Source of the DNA: Acidovorax sp. NB1
GTDB taxonomy: Bacteria; Pseudomonadota; Gammaproteobacteria; Burkholderiales; Burkholderiaceae_C
Direction: 5' to 3'
Length of the DNA stretch: 47,863 bases
NCBI RefSeq assembly: GCF_005405905.1
Contig: NZ_BJHU01000020.1
Location: 1-47,863 of the forward strand
The translations under genes were made by a program, and so were the position numbers. The notes below the pieces were generated by a model. That model worked only from the letters and a program-made list of their open reading frames with translations, searched no databases and had not been told where the DNA came from. Shown here in pieces: positions 1 to 10,762 of this stretch (its first letter is position 1; each line of letters begins with the position of its first letter).

Positions 1-2181
1 GGCGGCCACTTGCGACAAAAGCTGGTCGCCCATGTCGTGGCCCAGGGTGTCGTTCAGATCCTTGAAGTTGTCGAGGTCGATGAACAGCAGGGCGCCGAGG
101 TTTCTGGTGCGCTGGCAGGCGGCGATGGAGCGTTGCAGGCGATCGAGCAGCAGGCGGCGGTTGGGCAGGCCCGTGAGGGCGTCGTAGAAGGCCAGGCGCT
201 CGATTTCTTGTTCGGCACGTTTGCGGTCGGTGATGTCGCGGCACACGCCCAGCACGCCGGTCACGCGGCCGTGCAGGTCGCGGATGGGTGTCTTGATGGT
301 CTCGAACTGGCCCTGGTAGCCGTCTTCGGCAAAGGTGAGCGTTTCTTCGTACACCAGTGGCTGCCAGGCCTGCATGGCGCGCTGGTCGTACTTGCGAAAG
401 CGCTCGGCCTCGGCCGGGTTGGTCAGGTCGTAGTCGTTGCGGCCCACCACATCGCGCTCGGGCCGGCCCGAAAAACGCTCGAACACGGGGTTGACCGACA
501 GGTACACGCCCTCGGCATCCTTGAGGAACACCATGTCCGGCATGGCGTTGACCACGCGCGCCAGGTGCGCCTTTTGGTGCGCCAGTTCCTGCTCGATGCG
601 TTTGAGCGCCGTGAGGTCGTAGGCGAAAACCACCACGGCCGATGCACCTTGCTCGGTAACGGCCTCGGGCGCGAGGGTGGTGTGGCGGTACTGCATGCCG
701 TCGGGGCCTTCGATGCGGTTTTCAAACACCACGGTCTCGCCCGCAAAAGCCTTGTCGAGGTGGGGCTGCATGCGCACAAACACCTCGGCCGGGATCACGT
801 CCTGCAGCAGTCGGCCCTGCAGGTCCTGCGGGGTCTTGTAGAGCCAGCGCGCCTGCTGCTCGTTGACATACAGCACGCGCAGGTCGCGGTCGAGCCGGGC
901 CACCCCGCCCGGAACCAGGCGCAGCATGTTGGCCATGAGCGCATCCTTGGCGCGCGCAGCCTCTTCGGCCAGGTGGTGCGCCGTGATGTCGGTCTGCACC
1001 CCGTCCCACAACACGCGGCCATCATCCAGCCGCCGAGGCGAGGAATTCAGGTGCATCCAGCGCACCTGCCCATCGGTGCGGCGCAAACGAAAAACCGCCT
1101 CCAGGCTGGTCATGGACAAAAAGGAATGCCGCTCTGCCTCGCGCAGGCGACCGATGTCCTCCTCCAGGATCTGGCGGTACAGCACGCCGGGGTCGGCCAG
1201 CACCTCTTGCACGCGCACCCCATTGAGCCGTTCGATGGCGTCTCCCATGTGCACAAAGTGCACGCGGCCGTCGAGTTCGCGCACCACCTGGAACAACACG
1301 CTGTGGGGCAGGTTGCGCCCCAGCAGCGACAGGCGGCTTTCGCTCTCGCGCAAGCGGCTCTCGGCCGTCTGGATGCGGGCAAAGGGCTGGCGGATGCCGG
1401 CGTCGAACACCGCCTGGTACAGCAGCGCGTAGGCCATCACCCGCAAGCCATGGGCCAGCGGCCCCCCGATGGGCGAGTGCCCGCCCAGGGCCCCCACCGT
1501 GAGTTCGCCGCACACAAATGCCATGGCCGCCCAGGCAAACAGGCGATCACGCGGCTGGCTGTCCGCATCGCGGCTGGCGCGGCGGTACAGCACCACGGCA
1601 ATCACCACCAGCGCCAATGCCAGCACGGCCGCCAGCACCTGCCGCAGCACGCCACCCGCAGCCTGCGCAAACCAGCCCGGCAGGGGACCCATGGCCGATC
1701 CCACCACCACCAGCGTGACGCCGCCCGAAACCGCCAGCCAGACCCTGGGGGGCCCCGGCGCTGCCAGCCGCGTGGCCGTGAGCCCCAGGGTGGCCACCTC
1801 GGCAATGCGCGCCCAGCTGCTGAGCCACAGGGAGATGTAGGCACTGCCCACGGGCATGTGCACCGGGCCGGAATGGACCAGCACGCCATGCAGAAAGTTA
1901 CAGGCTGCAGCCACCCCCACGCCCACCACCAGCACATTGGCCCGCGCCTGTTCGTGCGCTTCGAGCGCGTGCAGCGACACCGATACCACCAGCAGCCCCA
2001 GCAGCACAGCCGCCATCTCCAGCAGCGGCTCCAGCCCATGCTGAGCCCCCGCGCCGTCCCCCAGCAATTGCACCAGCGGCAATATCACCAGGGCCAGCAC
2101 GACCACCACCAGCACCACCGTGACAGCGGGCGCGTCCGACAGGTACGCGCGCGTGGTCAAGGGGCGGTTGGGGGGGGGCAT
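1..2181 (-). CDS. Membrane-anchored PAS-repeat diguanylate cyclase-type sensor (3' end cut by window edge)
   Basis: The reverse strand reads open from an ATG at 2181 to base 1 (727 codons, no stop), so the C-terminus lies outside the window. The first ~200 residues are hydrophobic, with about six membrane segments and a FLHGVLVH stretch, resembling a MASE-type sensor domain (MASE3-like is my guess). Three PAS-like modules follow at roughly 250-390, 400-510 and 525-650 (VLYVNEQQARW, DMVFLKDAEGVYLSVN). A GGDEF domain then begins (ERLAFYDALTGLPNRRLLLDRL, then LLFIDLDNFKDLNDTLGHDMGDQLL) and breaks off before the GG(D/E)EF loop. Synthesis of c-di-GMP therefore cannot be confirmed, and an EAL domain could follow. 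The start is the first ATG of the frame; it encodes several prolines just before the first membrane helix. Confidence 0.85.
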   Translation of the reverse strand, partial: MPPPNRPLTTRAYLSDAPAVTVVLVVVVLALVILPLVQLLGDGAGAQHGLEPLLEMAAVLLGLLVVSVSLHALEAHEQARANVLVVGVGVAAACNFLHGVLVHSGPVHMPVGSAYISLWLSSWARIAEVATLGLTATRLAAPGPPRVWLAVSGGVTLVVVGSAMGPLPGWFAQAAGGVLRQVLAAVLALALVVIAVVLYRRASRDADSQPRDRLFAWAAMAFVCGELTVGALGGHSPIGGPLAHGLRVMAYALLYQAVFDAGIRQPFARIQTAESRLRESESRLSLLGRNLPHSVLFQVVRELDGRVHFVHMGDAIERLNGVRVQEVLADPGVLYRQILEEDIGRLREAERHSFLSMTSLEAVFRLRRTDGQVRWMHLNSSPRRLDDGRVLWDGVQTDITAHHLAEEAARAKDALMANMLRLVPGGVARLDRDLRVLYVNEQQARWLYKTPQDLQGRLLQDVIPAEVFVRMQPHLDKAFAGETVVFENRIEGPDGMQYRHTTLAPEAVTEQGASAVVVFAYDLTALKRIEQELAHQKAHLARVVNAMPDMVFLKDAEGVYLSVNPVFERFSGRPERDVVGRNDYDLTNPAEAERFRKYDQRAMQAWQPLVYEETLTFAEDGYQGQFETIKTPIRDLHGRVTGVLGVCRDITDRKRAEQEIERLAFYDALTGLPNRRLLLDRLQRSIAACQRTRNLGALLFIDLDNFKDLNDTLGHDMGDQLLSQVAA

Positions 2182-2362
2182 GGGCGTGAAGGATGGACGG
2201 GTGGCAGAGGGGCGGTACGTGTTTTCGGGGGGACGGCTCAAGTGTATCTATGCGTAAGGAAATAACCAGACCGCTCCACCGGTTGCGCCCCCTGCGAACC
2301 TTGGAGCGGCTCACAAAACTCAGCGAAGCGGTTCTGGGTTCTGGCTAGGCGCCGCGTCGCAG

Positions 2363-2398
2363 GCAGTACGAGCAGTACGAGCAGTACGAGCAGTACGA
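2363..2398. repeat. Four tandem copies of a 9-bp unit (GCAGTACGA)
   Basis: Four exact head-to-tail copies of gcagtacga lie in the 314-bp gap (2182-2495) between the PAS/GGDEF gene and acnA. Apart from this array and the acnA terminator I see nothing else in the gap. The unit is a multiple of three, so it makes a Leu/Val-rich reverse-strand reading frame (VLLVLLVLL), which I regard as accidental. Copy number in such arrays often varies between strains. Confidence 0.9.
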
Positions 2399-2455
2399 CA
2401 AGATATGGCAACGACGCCAGAGGAGTTTTGTTAGCCGCTCTTAGGACGCCGCCCA

Positions 2456-2479
2456 ATAAAAACGGGGCCGAGGCCCCGT
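2456..2479 (-). terminator. Rho-independent terminator of acnA
   Basis: An 8-bp GC-rich stem (acggggcc at 2462-2469, ggccccgt at 2472-2479) is followed, reading leftward, by TTTTTATT. It starts 17 bases past the acnA stop codon. The two-base apparent loop would open to a larger loop in RNA. Confidence 0.85.
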
Positions 2480-2495
2480 AGTTGCAACGCCCCTG

Positions 2496-5438
<2,943 letters not shown>

Positions 5439-5558
5439 GGCGGACTCCTGTGAAAGGCAACACGACCTATTCTGGCAGTCCTGTATGGCGGTGCAATCGT
5501 GGGGCCTTACCGCCCCACGGGGCTGAGCGGCTGGCCCCCGCCCCTGGGCGGGCGGTAT

Positions 5559-5621
5559 CTATCAAACAAAAATAGCCGCTTGCGCCTGATAGGAAAGCAA
5601 AGTTAGCTATGTTTTGTATAG
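5559..5621. repeat. Imperfect inverted repeat of the dispersed 'agctatcaaaa' family (copy A)
   Basis: Arms ctatcaaacaaaaatagc (5559-5576) and gctatgttttgtatag (5606-5621) flank a core containing cgcttgcgcctgatag. It lies 11 bases past the stop of the small membrane-protein gene and could fold as a hairpin ending that transcript. Shorter relatives occur elsewhere in the window near 12888, 19839, 21763, 29595 and 46649. Confidence 0.7.
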
Positions 5622-5632
5622 CAAGAACAGCA

Positions 5633-6046
5633 TCATGCGACGGCCCACACACGCAGGCGGCGCACGCCCCACCACTGCAGCTCGGCCAGCAACGCCACCG
5701 ACACCACATGCACCAGCAGATACGCCTGGCCCAGCAGGGTGGGCGTGAGCGTGGAACCCAGCAGCAGCACCAGGCTGGCCGCCGCCCAGGCCAGGTTGCC
5801 CGCAATCAGCACCCACAACCAGCCCCGGGGCATGGGCTCGGACCGGGCAATCGCTATCGCTATCGCCAGTGCGGCGTACCCTAGCAGCATCACGCCGGTC
5901 ACCTGCAACAGCCCCGCAGGCAGGCCGAGCCATTCGGCCAGCGGCGCCGTGAGCAGCAGGTGCAGGGCACCCAGCAAGACCCCCGTGGAGGCATCGAACC
6001 AGACCACGGCACGCAGGAATCGGGGGGAAGGCATCAGATTGAACAT
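5633..6046 (-). CDS. Small four-helix integral membrane protein of unknown function
   Basis: 137 aa with about four hydrophobic helices (roughly residues 10-40, 44-66, 75-100, 103-125) separated by short polar turns, ending RRLRVWAVA. There is no catalytic motif I recognise. The start is the ATG at 6046 (MFNLMPSPRFLRAVVW), preceded by AGGAGCC-type sequence. It is transcribed divergently from the XRE/MmyB-type regulator that begins about 120 bases away, so the regulator may control it; that is inference from position. A dispersed inverted repeat follows its stop. Confidence 0.75.
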   Translation of the reverse strand: MFNLMPSPRFLRAVVWFDASTGVLLGALHLLLTAPLAEWLGLPAGLLQVTGVMLLGYAALAIAIAIARSEPMPRGWLWVLIAGNLAWAAASLVLLLGSTLTPTLLGQAYLLVHVVSVALLAELQWWGVRRLRVWAVA

Positions 6047-6169
6047 GAAAGGCTCCTAGGCGGGTTGAAGAAAACGAAGAACAGGCCAGCATCGTTCCCG
6101 GCATCGCGCACACCGTCGATGACATGGCAGGTAATGGCCAGTGGACTGTTTGAACCTAGGATGTGGCCC

Positions 6170-7045
6170 ATGACCTCCGCATCCGCCCCCTCGCACCGCA
6201 ATCCGCGCCCCGCCCTGCCCCACCGCCCGGCACCGGCCGGGCCCGCGTCGTTCGGAGACCACCTGCGCACCTGGCGCCAGCAGCGCCACCTGAGCCAGCT
6301 GGAGCTGGCGGACGAGGCCGACATCTCCACCCGCCATGTGAGCTTTATGGAAACCGGCCGCACCAACCCCAGCCGCGACATGGTCCTGCGCCTGTGCGAG
6401 CGCCTGGCCATCCCGCTGCGCGAACGCAACGCCTTGCTGGTGGCGGCGGGCTATGCGCCCATGTACCGCGAACGCGCGCTGGACGACCCGGCTTTGGCCG
6501 CCGCCCGCCAGGCGGTGGAGCTGGTGCTCAAGGGCCACGAGCCCTGCCCCGCCATTGCGCTGGACCGCTGCTGGAACGTGGTGGCCACCAACCGCGCCGC
6601 GCTGGCCCTGCTGTCTGCGCATGTCAGCCCCGAGCTGCTGGCACCGCCCATCAATGTGTTCCGCCTGAGCCTGCACCCCCAGGGCCTGGCGCCCCGCATT
6701 GCCAACCTGGCGCAATGGCGCGCGCATTTGTTCGAGCGCCTGCGCCAGCAAATCCAGGCCACGGCCGACCCCACCCTGATCGCCTTGCAGGCCGAGTTGC
6801 AGGAATACCCCGCCCCCGAAGAAACCACGCCGCTGGTTTTGGCCGGTGAAATGCTGGGCGTGGTCATGCCGTTTTGTTTCGAGAGTGTGCACGGCATGCT
6901 GTCGCTTATCAGCACCACCACGATATTCGGCACACCGGTGGATGTGACATTGCAGGAGTTGGCCGTGGAGTCGTTCTTTCCAGCCGATGAATTCACCGCC
7001 CAGGCATTGCGTGAACTGGCGCAGCAGCAAAATGCCCAAGGTTGA
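6170..7045 (+). CDS. XRE-family helix-turn-helix regulator with MmyB-like ligand-binding domain
   Basis: Predicted DNA-binding regulator of 291 aa. After a Pro/Ala-rich leader, an HTH_XRE domain spans about residues 28-85 (FGDHLRTWRQQRHLSQLELADEADISTRHVSFMETGRTNPSRDMVLRLCERLAIPLRERNALL is the full domain, of which the recognition region is STRHVSFMETGR). The rest matches the MmyB-like C-terminal domain (PAIALDRCWNVVATN, INVFRLSLHPQGLAPRI, FFPADEFT). That fold is PAS-like and is thought to bind small, often fatty-acid-like, ligands. The start is ATG 6170 or an in-frame ATG at 6161; no strong ribosome-binding site decides between them. It is divergent from the small membrane-protein gene, its most likely target besides itself. 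Confidence 0.9.
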   Translation: MTSASAPSHRNPRPALPHRPAPAGPASFGDHLRTWRQQRHLSQLELADEADISTRHVSFMETGRTNPSRDMVLRLCERLAIPLRERNALLVAAGYAPMYRERALDDPALAAARQAVELVLKGHEPCPAIALDRCWNVVATNRAALALLSAHVSPELLAPPINVFRLSLHPQGLAPRIANLAQWRAHLFERLRQQIQATADPTLIALQAELQEYPAPEETTPLVLAGEMLGVVMPFCFESVHGMLSLISTTTIFGTPVDVTLQELAVESFFPADEFTAQALRELAQQQNAQG

Positions 7046-7157
7046 GCCCCACAAACCCACCGGGCTCACACTGGCCCACCACGGCAGATGGCAAAGGGGC
7101 CTACCGAAGCCCCGTTAGTCCTTTAATCCTTTACGCCCCATTCTTCGCGCAGCCAAT

Positions 7158-7184
7158 AAAAAAGCCCGCTTCAGCGGGCTTTTC
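7158..7184 (-). terminator. Terminator of the H-NS-like gene, probably bidirectional
   Basis: A perfect 9-bp stem (aagcccgct 7162-7170, agcgggctt 7173-7181) has A-rich sequence on its left and TTT on its right. It can therefore end the leftward H-NS-like transcript (stop at 7206) and, more weakly, the rightward regulator transcript. Confidence 0.85.
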
Positions 7185-7205
7185 GGTTGTGGCGGCGGTC
7201 CACCA

Positions 7206-7508
7206 TCAAATGGCGAACTTCTCGCGGTTCTCGTTTTGAATCCAGCGGGGTGCCTTGCCACGGCCGGTCCAGGTCTGGCCGGTAGCGGGGTCACGGTACT
7301 TGGGGGCCACCTTGGAGCCAGCTGTCGAACTGCGGCCGGTCTTGCCTGCGGCCTTGCCAGCAGGGAACACGTCCTGAGCGGTCAAACCATATTCAGCGAC
7401 CAGTGCACGAACCTGGGACACAGCATCCGACAACTCGCGGCGCCGTGCTTCGCTGATTTGTTGCTCAAGGGCTTCACGCTGCTTCAAAAGTTCTTTGTAG
7501 CTGGTCAT
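7206..7508 (-). CDS. H-NS-family nucleoid-associated protein
   Basis: 100 aa, usual length for the short betaproteobacterial H-NS-like proteins. The N-terminal ~50 residues form a charged coiled-coil oligomerisation region (MTSYKELLKQREALEQQISE). A Gly/Ala/Lys linker leads to the C-terminal DNA-binding domain, YRDPATGQTWTGRGKAPRW, the AT-hook-like minor-groove-binding motif. It would bind and silence AT-rich DNA. It is a single-gene unit with its own promoter (consensus -10 at 7547-7552) and terminator. Confidence 0.93.
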   Translation of the reverse strand: MTSYKELLKQREALEQQISEARRRELSDAVSQVRALVAEYGLTAQDVFPAGKAAGKTGRSSTAGSKVAPKYRDPATGQTWTGRGKAPRWIQNENREKFAI

Positions 7509-7546
7509 GGTGTCTGGATAAAAGGTGTGAGGTTGGTGACGACTCG

Positions 7547-7575
7547 ATTATAGGAATAATCCCGGTTGCGGAAGC
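7547..7575 (-). promoter_or_regulatory. Putative sigma-70 promoter of the H-NS-like gene
   Basis: Reading leftward, a perfect TATAAT occupies 7547-7552, 39 bases before the start codon. Only a weak -35 (CTTCCG, about 7569-7574, 16-bp spacing) is visible, so strength is uncertain. The remainder of the 357-bp gap 7509-7865 up to apaH is AT-richer than its surroundings and shows no gene or clear repeat. Confidence 0.45.
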
Positions 7576-7865
7576 CCGGCCGGCAAATTTTCTCCGAGAA
7601 AACCACAAATAACACAGGCCTATATTCATTCAGGGCCAATACCAAGGCTCCGCATTGGGCCTATCTGCGCAATTTTCAAGGCCCAAGAGGTACTTCTGTC
7701 GCCATTCGTGAGTCAATATCTCCCCGCGCAAACCACTGGCCCGCGGCGGCCAGGCAAGGGTGGCTGGAGTGCAAGAATAGCTGGTTTAACTCTGCGTCGC
7801 CGCCCCGGTGTAATCCCCTGCGGCCTTGGCAGAAAATCCACGCTCCTTCCCTCCCACCACACACC

Positions 7866-8708
7866 ATGGCCATTTATTGCATCGGCGATGTCCAGGGCTG
7901 CGACAGCGCCCTGGGCCGCCTGCTGGACACCATCGGCTTTTCTGCCAGCCGCGACACCGTTTACCTGCTGGGCGACCTGGTCAACCGGGGCCCTGAATCG
8001 GGCGCCGTGCTGCGCCGCTGCATGCGCCATGGCGACGCCATCCGCTGCCTGCTGGGCAACCACGACCTGCACCTGCTGGCCGCCGCCGCAGGAGCCCGCA
8101 AACCCTCGCGGCGCGACACGCTGAGCGCGGTGCTGAACGCACCCGACCGCGAGGCCCTGCTGGCCTGGGTGCGCCAGCAGCCCCTGGCCCGTGCGCACAC
8201 GCACGCAGGGCAGACCCTGCTGATGGTGCATGCCGGTGTGTTGCCCACCTGGTCGGCAACCGACACGCTGGCCTATGCCGACGAGGTGCAGGCCGTCTTG
8301 CGCAGCCCCGAGCTGCCCGCTTTCTTGCAGGCCATGTATGGAAACACACCCGACCGCTGGAGCGACCACCTCACCGGCACAGAACGGCTGCGCGTGATCG
8401 TGAATGCCCTCACCCGGCTGCGCTTTTGCTCGGCCGACGGGGTGATGGATTTTGAAAGCACCGAAAGCGCCAGCGCCGCGCCGCCCGGGCTCATGCCCTG
8501 GTTCGATGTGCCAGGGCGCCGCACGGCGGGCACCGTGATGGCCTTTGGGCACTGGTCCACACTGGGCTGGCTGAACCGCAGCGATCTACTGGGGCTGGAC
8601 ACCGGCTGCGTATGGGGCGGCTGCCTGAGCGCCGTGCGTTTTGGCGCCACGCTGGCCGACCGCGAACTGCTGCAGGTGCACTGCGAACAGGCCCAGGCGC
8701 CAGGCTGA
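7866..8708 (+). CDS. apaH: Symmetrical bis(5'-nucleosyl)-tetraphosphatase (diadenosine tetraphosphatase)
   Basis: Hydrolyses Ap4A to two ADP in the cytoplasm. 280 aa, family-typical. Metallophosphatase motifs are in order: GDVQG (residues 7-11, variant of GDIHG), GDLVNRGP (36-43), GNHDLHL (64-70) and a later HAGVLPTW. The frame is open well upstream, but homology begins at MAIYCIGDVQG, so the ATG at 7866 is the start. The upstream extension is AT-richer noncoding DNA. It converges on apbE, with 11 bases between the stops. Confidence 0.95.
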   Translation: MAIYCIGDVQGCDSALGRLLDTIGFSASRDTVYLLGDLVNRGPESGAVLRRCMRHGDAIRCLLGNHDLHLLAAAAGARKPSRRDTLSAVLNAPDREALLAWVRQQPLARAHTHAGQTLLMVHAGVLPTWSATDTLAYADEVQAVLRSPELPAFLQAMYGNTPDRWSDHLTGTERLRVIVNALTRLRFCSADGVMDFESTESASAAPPGLMPWFDVPGRRTAGTVMAFGHWSTLGWLNRSDLLGLDTGCVWGGCLSAVRFGATLADRELLQVHCEQAQAPG

Positions 8709-8719
8709 GCCCCCAAGCG

Positions 8720-9769
8720 TCAGGACGCCACCGGCTCCAGCAGCGCCGCCATGGCGGGAGACTGCCAGACACTGCCGTCCTGCCCTGCCACCAGCACCGC
8801 CAACCCTGGTGCACGCTGCACCAGCGCCCGGCCCGCCTGCGCGCCCTGCACCATCAGCGCCGCGCCCAGGCCGTTGACGGCGGCCACATCGCGCGCCACC
8901 AGGCTCACGCCATGGACCCCCGATGTGGGGCGGCCCGTGCGCGGGTTGAGCACATGGTGCTGGCGCTGGCCTGCATGGAAGAAGAAACGCTCATAGTCGC
9001 CCGATGACGCCACCACGCCGCTGCCCGCCACCGCCACCACACCCAGCAAACGCTCGGGGGAGCGCGGGTCACGCAGGCCCACACGCCAGGGCCTGCCTTG
9101 CCACAGCCCCTGGGTCAGCACATCACCACCGCCATTGACCATGGCGTTCTCGACCCCCTCCGAGCGCAGCACCTTCATGCCTGCTTCGAGGATCGGGAGC
9201 TTGGCAATCCCGCCCAGGTCCAGCGCCATGCCCTGGCGCACCAGAAAGGCGGTGCCCGCCTGGCTATCAAGCACCAGGCCCTGCGCACCCACCAGCGGCC
9301 GCTGCCGCGCCAGCTCGGCGGCCTCCGGCACCACCTTCGCGCCCGGACCGAAGTTCCACGATGTGAAGGCGCCCACGGTCACATCAAAAGCGCCCCCGCT
9401 CTGGGCCCACACGCGCTGCGCACTCTGCAGCACGGCCATGACTTCGGGCGGCACGGCCACGGGCGTGATGCCTGCCGCCAGCTGGATGCGGCGGACCACG
9501 CTCTGTGGCTGGTAGCGGCTCATCAAGGCCTCCAGCCGCTGCATCTCTGCATAGGCGCGGTCCATGGCGTGGCGCAGCAGCGGGCCGTCAGGGCCCTCGG
9601 CCACCATGTCCACCTGCGTGCCCATCAGGGCCCGCGTGGTGCGGCAGGACTCTGCCCGCCCGGCCACCGCTGCCGCCCCGGTGTGCCAAAGTGCGCTGCC
9701 CAGCAAGGGCAACGCCATGGCCACGCGGCGGCGTGACAGGCCACGGGGGCGCAAAGAAGCTTGCAGCAT
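8720..9769 (-). CDS. apbE: FAD:protein FMN transferase, ApbE/NosX-type
   Basis: Attaches FMN covalently to Thr in SGAT-type motifs of periplasmic or membrane proteins. 349 aa, with an N-terminal twin-arginine-like export signal (SRRRVAMALPLLGSALWHTGAAA). Family motifs include MGTQVDMVAEG, ALDLGGIAKLP, VNGGGDVLTQG, the SSGDYERFF block and HHVLNPRTGRP. It follows the c5 cytochrome gene by 11 bases on the same strand, divergent from nosZR. NosR here carries an SGAT motif, so this ApbE is the likely NosR flavinylator, the role of NosX in other denitrifiers. That role is inference from context; the enzyme family is clear. Confidence 0.93.
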   Translation of the reverse strand: MLQASLRPRGLSRRRVAMALPLLGSALWHTGAAAVAGRAESCRTTRALMGTQVDMVAEGPDGPLLRHAMDRAYAEMQRLEALMSRYQPQSVVRRIQLAAGITPVAVPPEVMAVLQSAQRVWAQSGGAFDVTVGAFTSWNFGPGAKVVPEAAELARQRPLVGAQGLVLDSQAGTAFLVRQGMALDLGGIAKLPILEAGMKVLRSEGVENAMVNGGGDVLTQGLWQGRPWRVGLRDPRSPERLLGVVAVAGSGVVASSGDYERFFFHAGQRQHHVLNPRTGRPTSGVHGVSLVARDVAAVNGLGAALMVQGAQAGRALVQRAPGLAVLVAGQDGSVWQSPAMAALLEPVAS

Positions 9770-9780
9770 GGCGCCTCCGC

Positions 9781-10191
9781 TCAGAGCGACTTGTCGGCCA
9801 TGTAGTCCACAGCCGCCTTCACGTCGGCATCGCTCAGGTTGGCGGCACCGCCCTTGGCGGGCATCATGCCCTTGGCACCGGTAAAGCCCTCGATGGCGTG
9901 CTTGTACAAGGTGTCCTTGCCCTGGGCAATGCGCGGGCCCCAGTCGGCCTTGTCACCCGGCTTGGGGGCGCCGGCCACACCAGCGGCATGGCACATGGCG
10001 CAGGTCTTGCCGAACACGCTCTTGCCCAGCTCGTTCTCTGCCGCTGCTGCGGGGGCCGGTGCAGGCGCAGGGGCTGGTGCACTGACAGCGGCAGGTGCCG
10101 CAGCCGCAGCGGGCTCCGGCTTCTTGTCGCCACAGCCCGCCAGCAGCGCGGCCACGATCGCCACGGCGACCATCACGGTGTTCTTTTGCAT
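9781..10191 (-). CDS. c5-type cytochrome c lipoprotein
   Basis: 136 aa electron carrier. A lipoprotein signal ends at LLAGC (Cys20). A long Ala/Pro linker (about 26-52) precedes one class-I c-type domain with haem motif CAMCH (Cys64, Cys67, His68) and a distal Met in GMMPAKGG (Met109/110), the c5-like pattern. The start at 10191 gives a compact signal peptide; an in-frame ATG at 10200 is an alternative. It is probably co-transcribed with apbE and divergent from the nosZ operon, across an FNR-type box. I infer that it feeds electrons towards NosZ, but it could serve other respiratory enzymes. Confidence 0.88.
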   Translation of the reverse strand: MQKNTVMVAVAIVAALLAGCGDKKPEPAAAAAPAAVSAPAPAPAPAPAAAAENELGKSVFGKTCAMCHAAGVAGAPKPGDKADWGPRIAQGKDTLYKHAIEGFTGAKGMMPAKGGAANLSDADVKAAVDYMADKSL

Positions 10192-10326
10192 CGCATACAT
10201 CCTGTTCTTGGGGGTTGAAACAGCCATCCAGTAGGGCCTGGCAGATGGTGCCGGGCCTCCTCTGGAGAGGTGCAAGAACTGTAGGCGCTGAGGGCGCTTT
10301 GGAGCACAAGGGCGCAGTGCCAAAGG

Positions 10327-10368
10327 ATGATCCAGATCAATTAGATTCATATTACGTGAATCTATTAT
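10327..10368 (+). promoter_or_regulatory. FNR/DNR-type box and -10 element of the nos operon
   Basis: ATGAT-ccag-ATCAA at 10327-10340 matches the FNR/DNR consensus TTGAT-N4-ATCAA at nine of ten positions. A TATTAT -10-like hexamer lies at 10363-10368. The distance from box centre to the inferred start point is about 41.5 bp, the class-II activator geometry. It sits between the divergent cytochrome/apbE and DUF2946-nosZ units. Oxygen-limited or NO-dependent control is inferred. Confidence 0.75.
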
Positions 10369-10375
10369 TCGGGCC

Positions 10376-10738
10376 ATGCAAAGCCATCACACCCTGCGAA
10401 CCCTGCGCCTGTGGGTATTGGCGTGGTTTGTGTTGGCACTGGGGGTGGCGATGGCCGCCCCGCTGGTGTCGCCCCCCCGCATGGAGCTGGTCTGCTCGGG
10501 TGCAGGCACCGGTGGCAAACGCCTGGTCGTTCAGGCCACCGATGGCCTGGCAGCGCCGCATGCATCCACCCTGGACTGCCCCCTGTGCCTGGCGGCCGAC
10601 ACACCGCCCTCATCCGCACACACAGCACAGCCCACGGCGCAAGCACCGGCATACGAGCCCCGCTTTCACACACCCCTTTTCGCACAGCGTGGCGCTGCGC
10701 GAAGCCCCCCTGCGCGTGCGCCCCCGCTTTTCAACTGA
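10376..10738 (+). CDS. Small exported DUF2946-like protein with Cys motif, first gene of nos operon
   Basis: 120 aa. A hydrophobic signal/anchor spans about residues 10-28, then MELVCSGAG (Cys40) and LDCPLC (Cys68, Cys71), followed by a Pro/Ala-rich tail. The MELVCS...DCPLC pattern matches the DUF2946 family as I remember it, whose members are often linked to metal, especially copper, genes. Its stop is 24 bases before nosZ, so the two are likely co-transcribed. No ribosome-binding site is visible, and the inferred transcription start almost coincides with its ATG. Function is unknown; a periplasmic copper-related role is a guess from the cysteines and the neighbour. Confidence 0.7.
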   Translation: MQSHHTLRTLRLWVLAWFVLALGVAMAAPLVSPPRMELVCSGAGTGGKRLVVQATDGLAAPHASTLDCPLCLAADTPPSSAHTAQPTAQAPAYEPRFHTPLFAQRGAARSPPARAPPLFN

Positions 10739-10762
10739 GCCCATCCCCTAGAGGAACCAACC

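Noticed and set aside
10..2265. 751-codon forward frame over the left edge
   Set aside because: It is antisense to the PAS/GGDEF gene, whose reverse-strand frame has clear domains; the forward product is His/Gln/Gly-rich with no domain.
2363..2398. CRISPR array
   Set aside because: Units are 9 bp with no spacers and no cas genes nearby.
2238..2456. 72-codon reverse frame with VLLVLLVLL
   Set aside because: The Leu/Val run comes only from the 9-bp tandem array; no ribosome-binding site or homology.
7096..7113. Terminator after the XRE regulator (ggggc/gcccc)
   Set aside because: A five-base stem without an adjacent T-run; the hairpin at 7162-7181 is a far better candidate.
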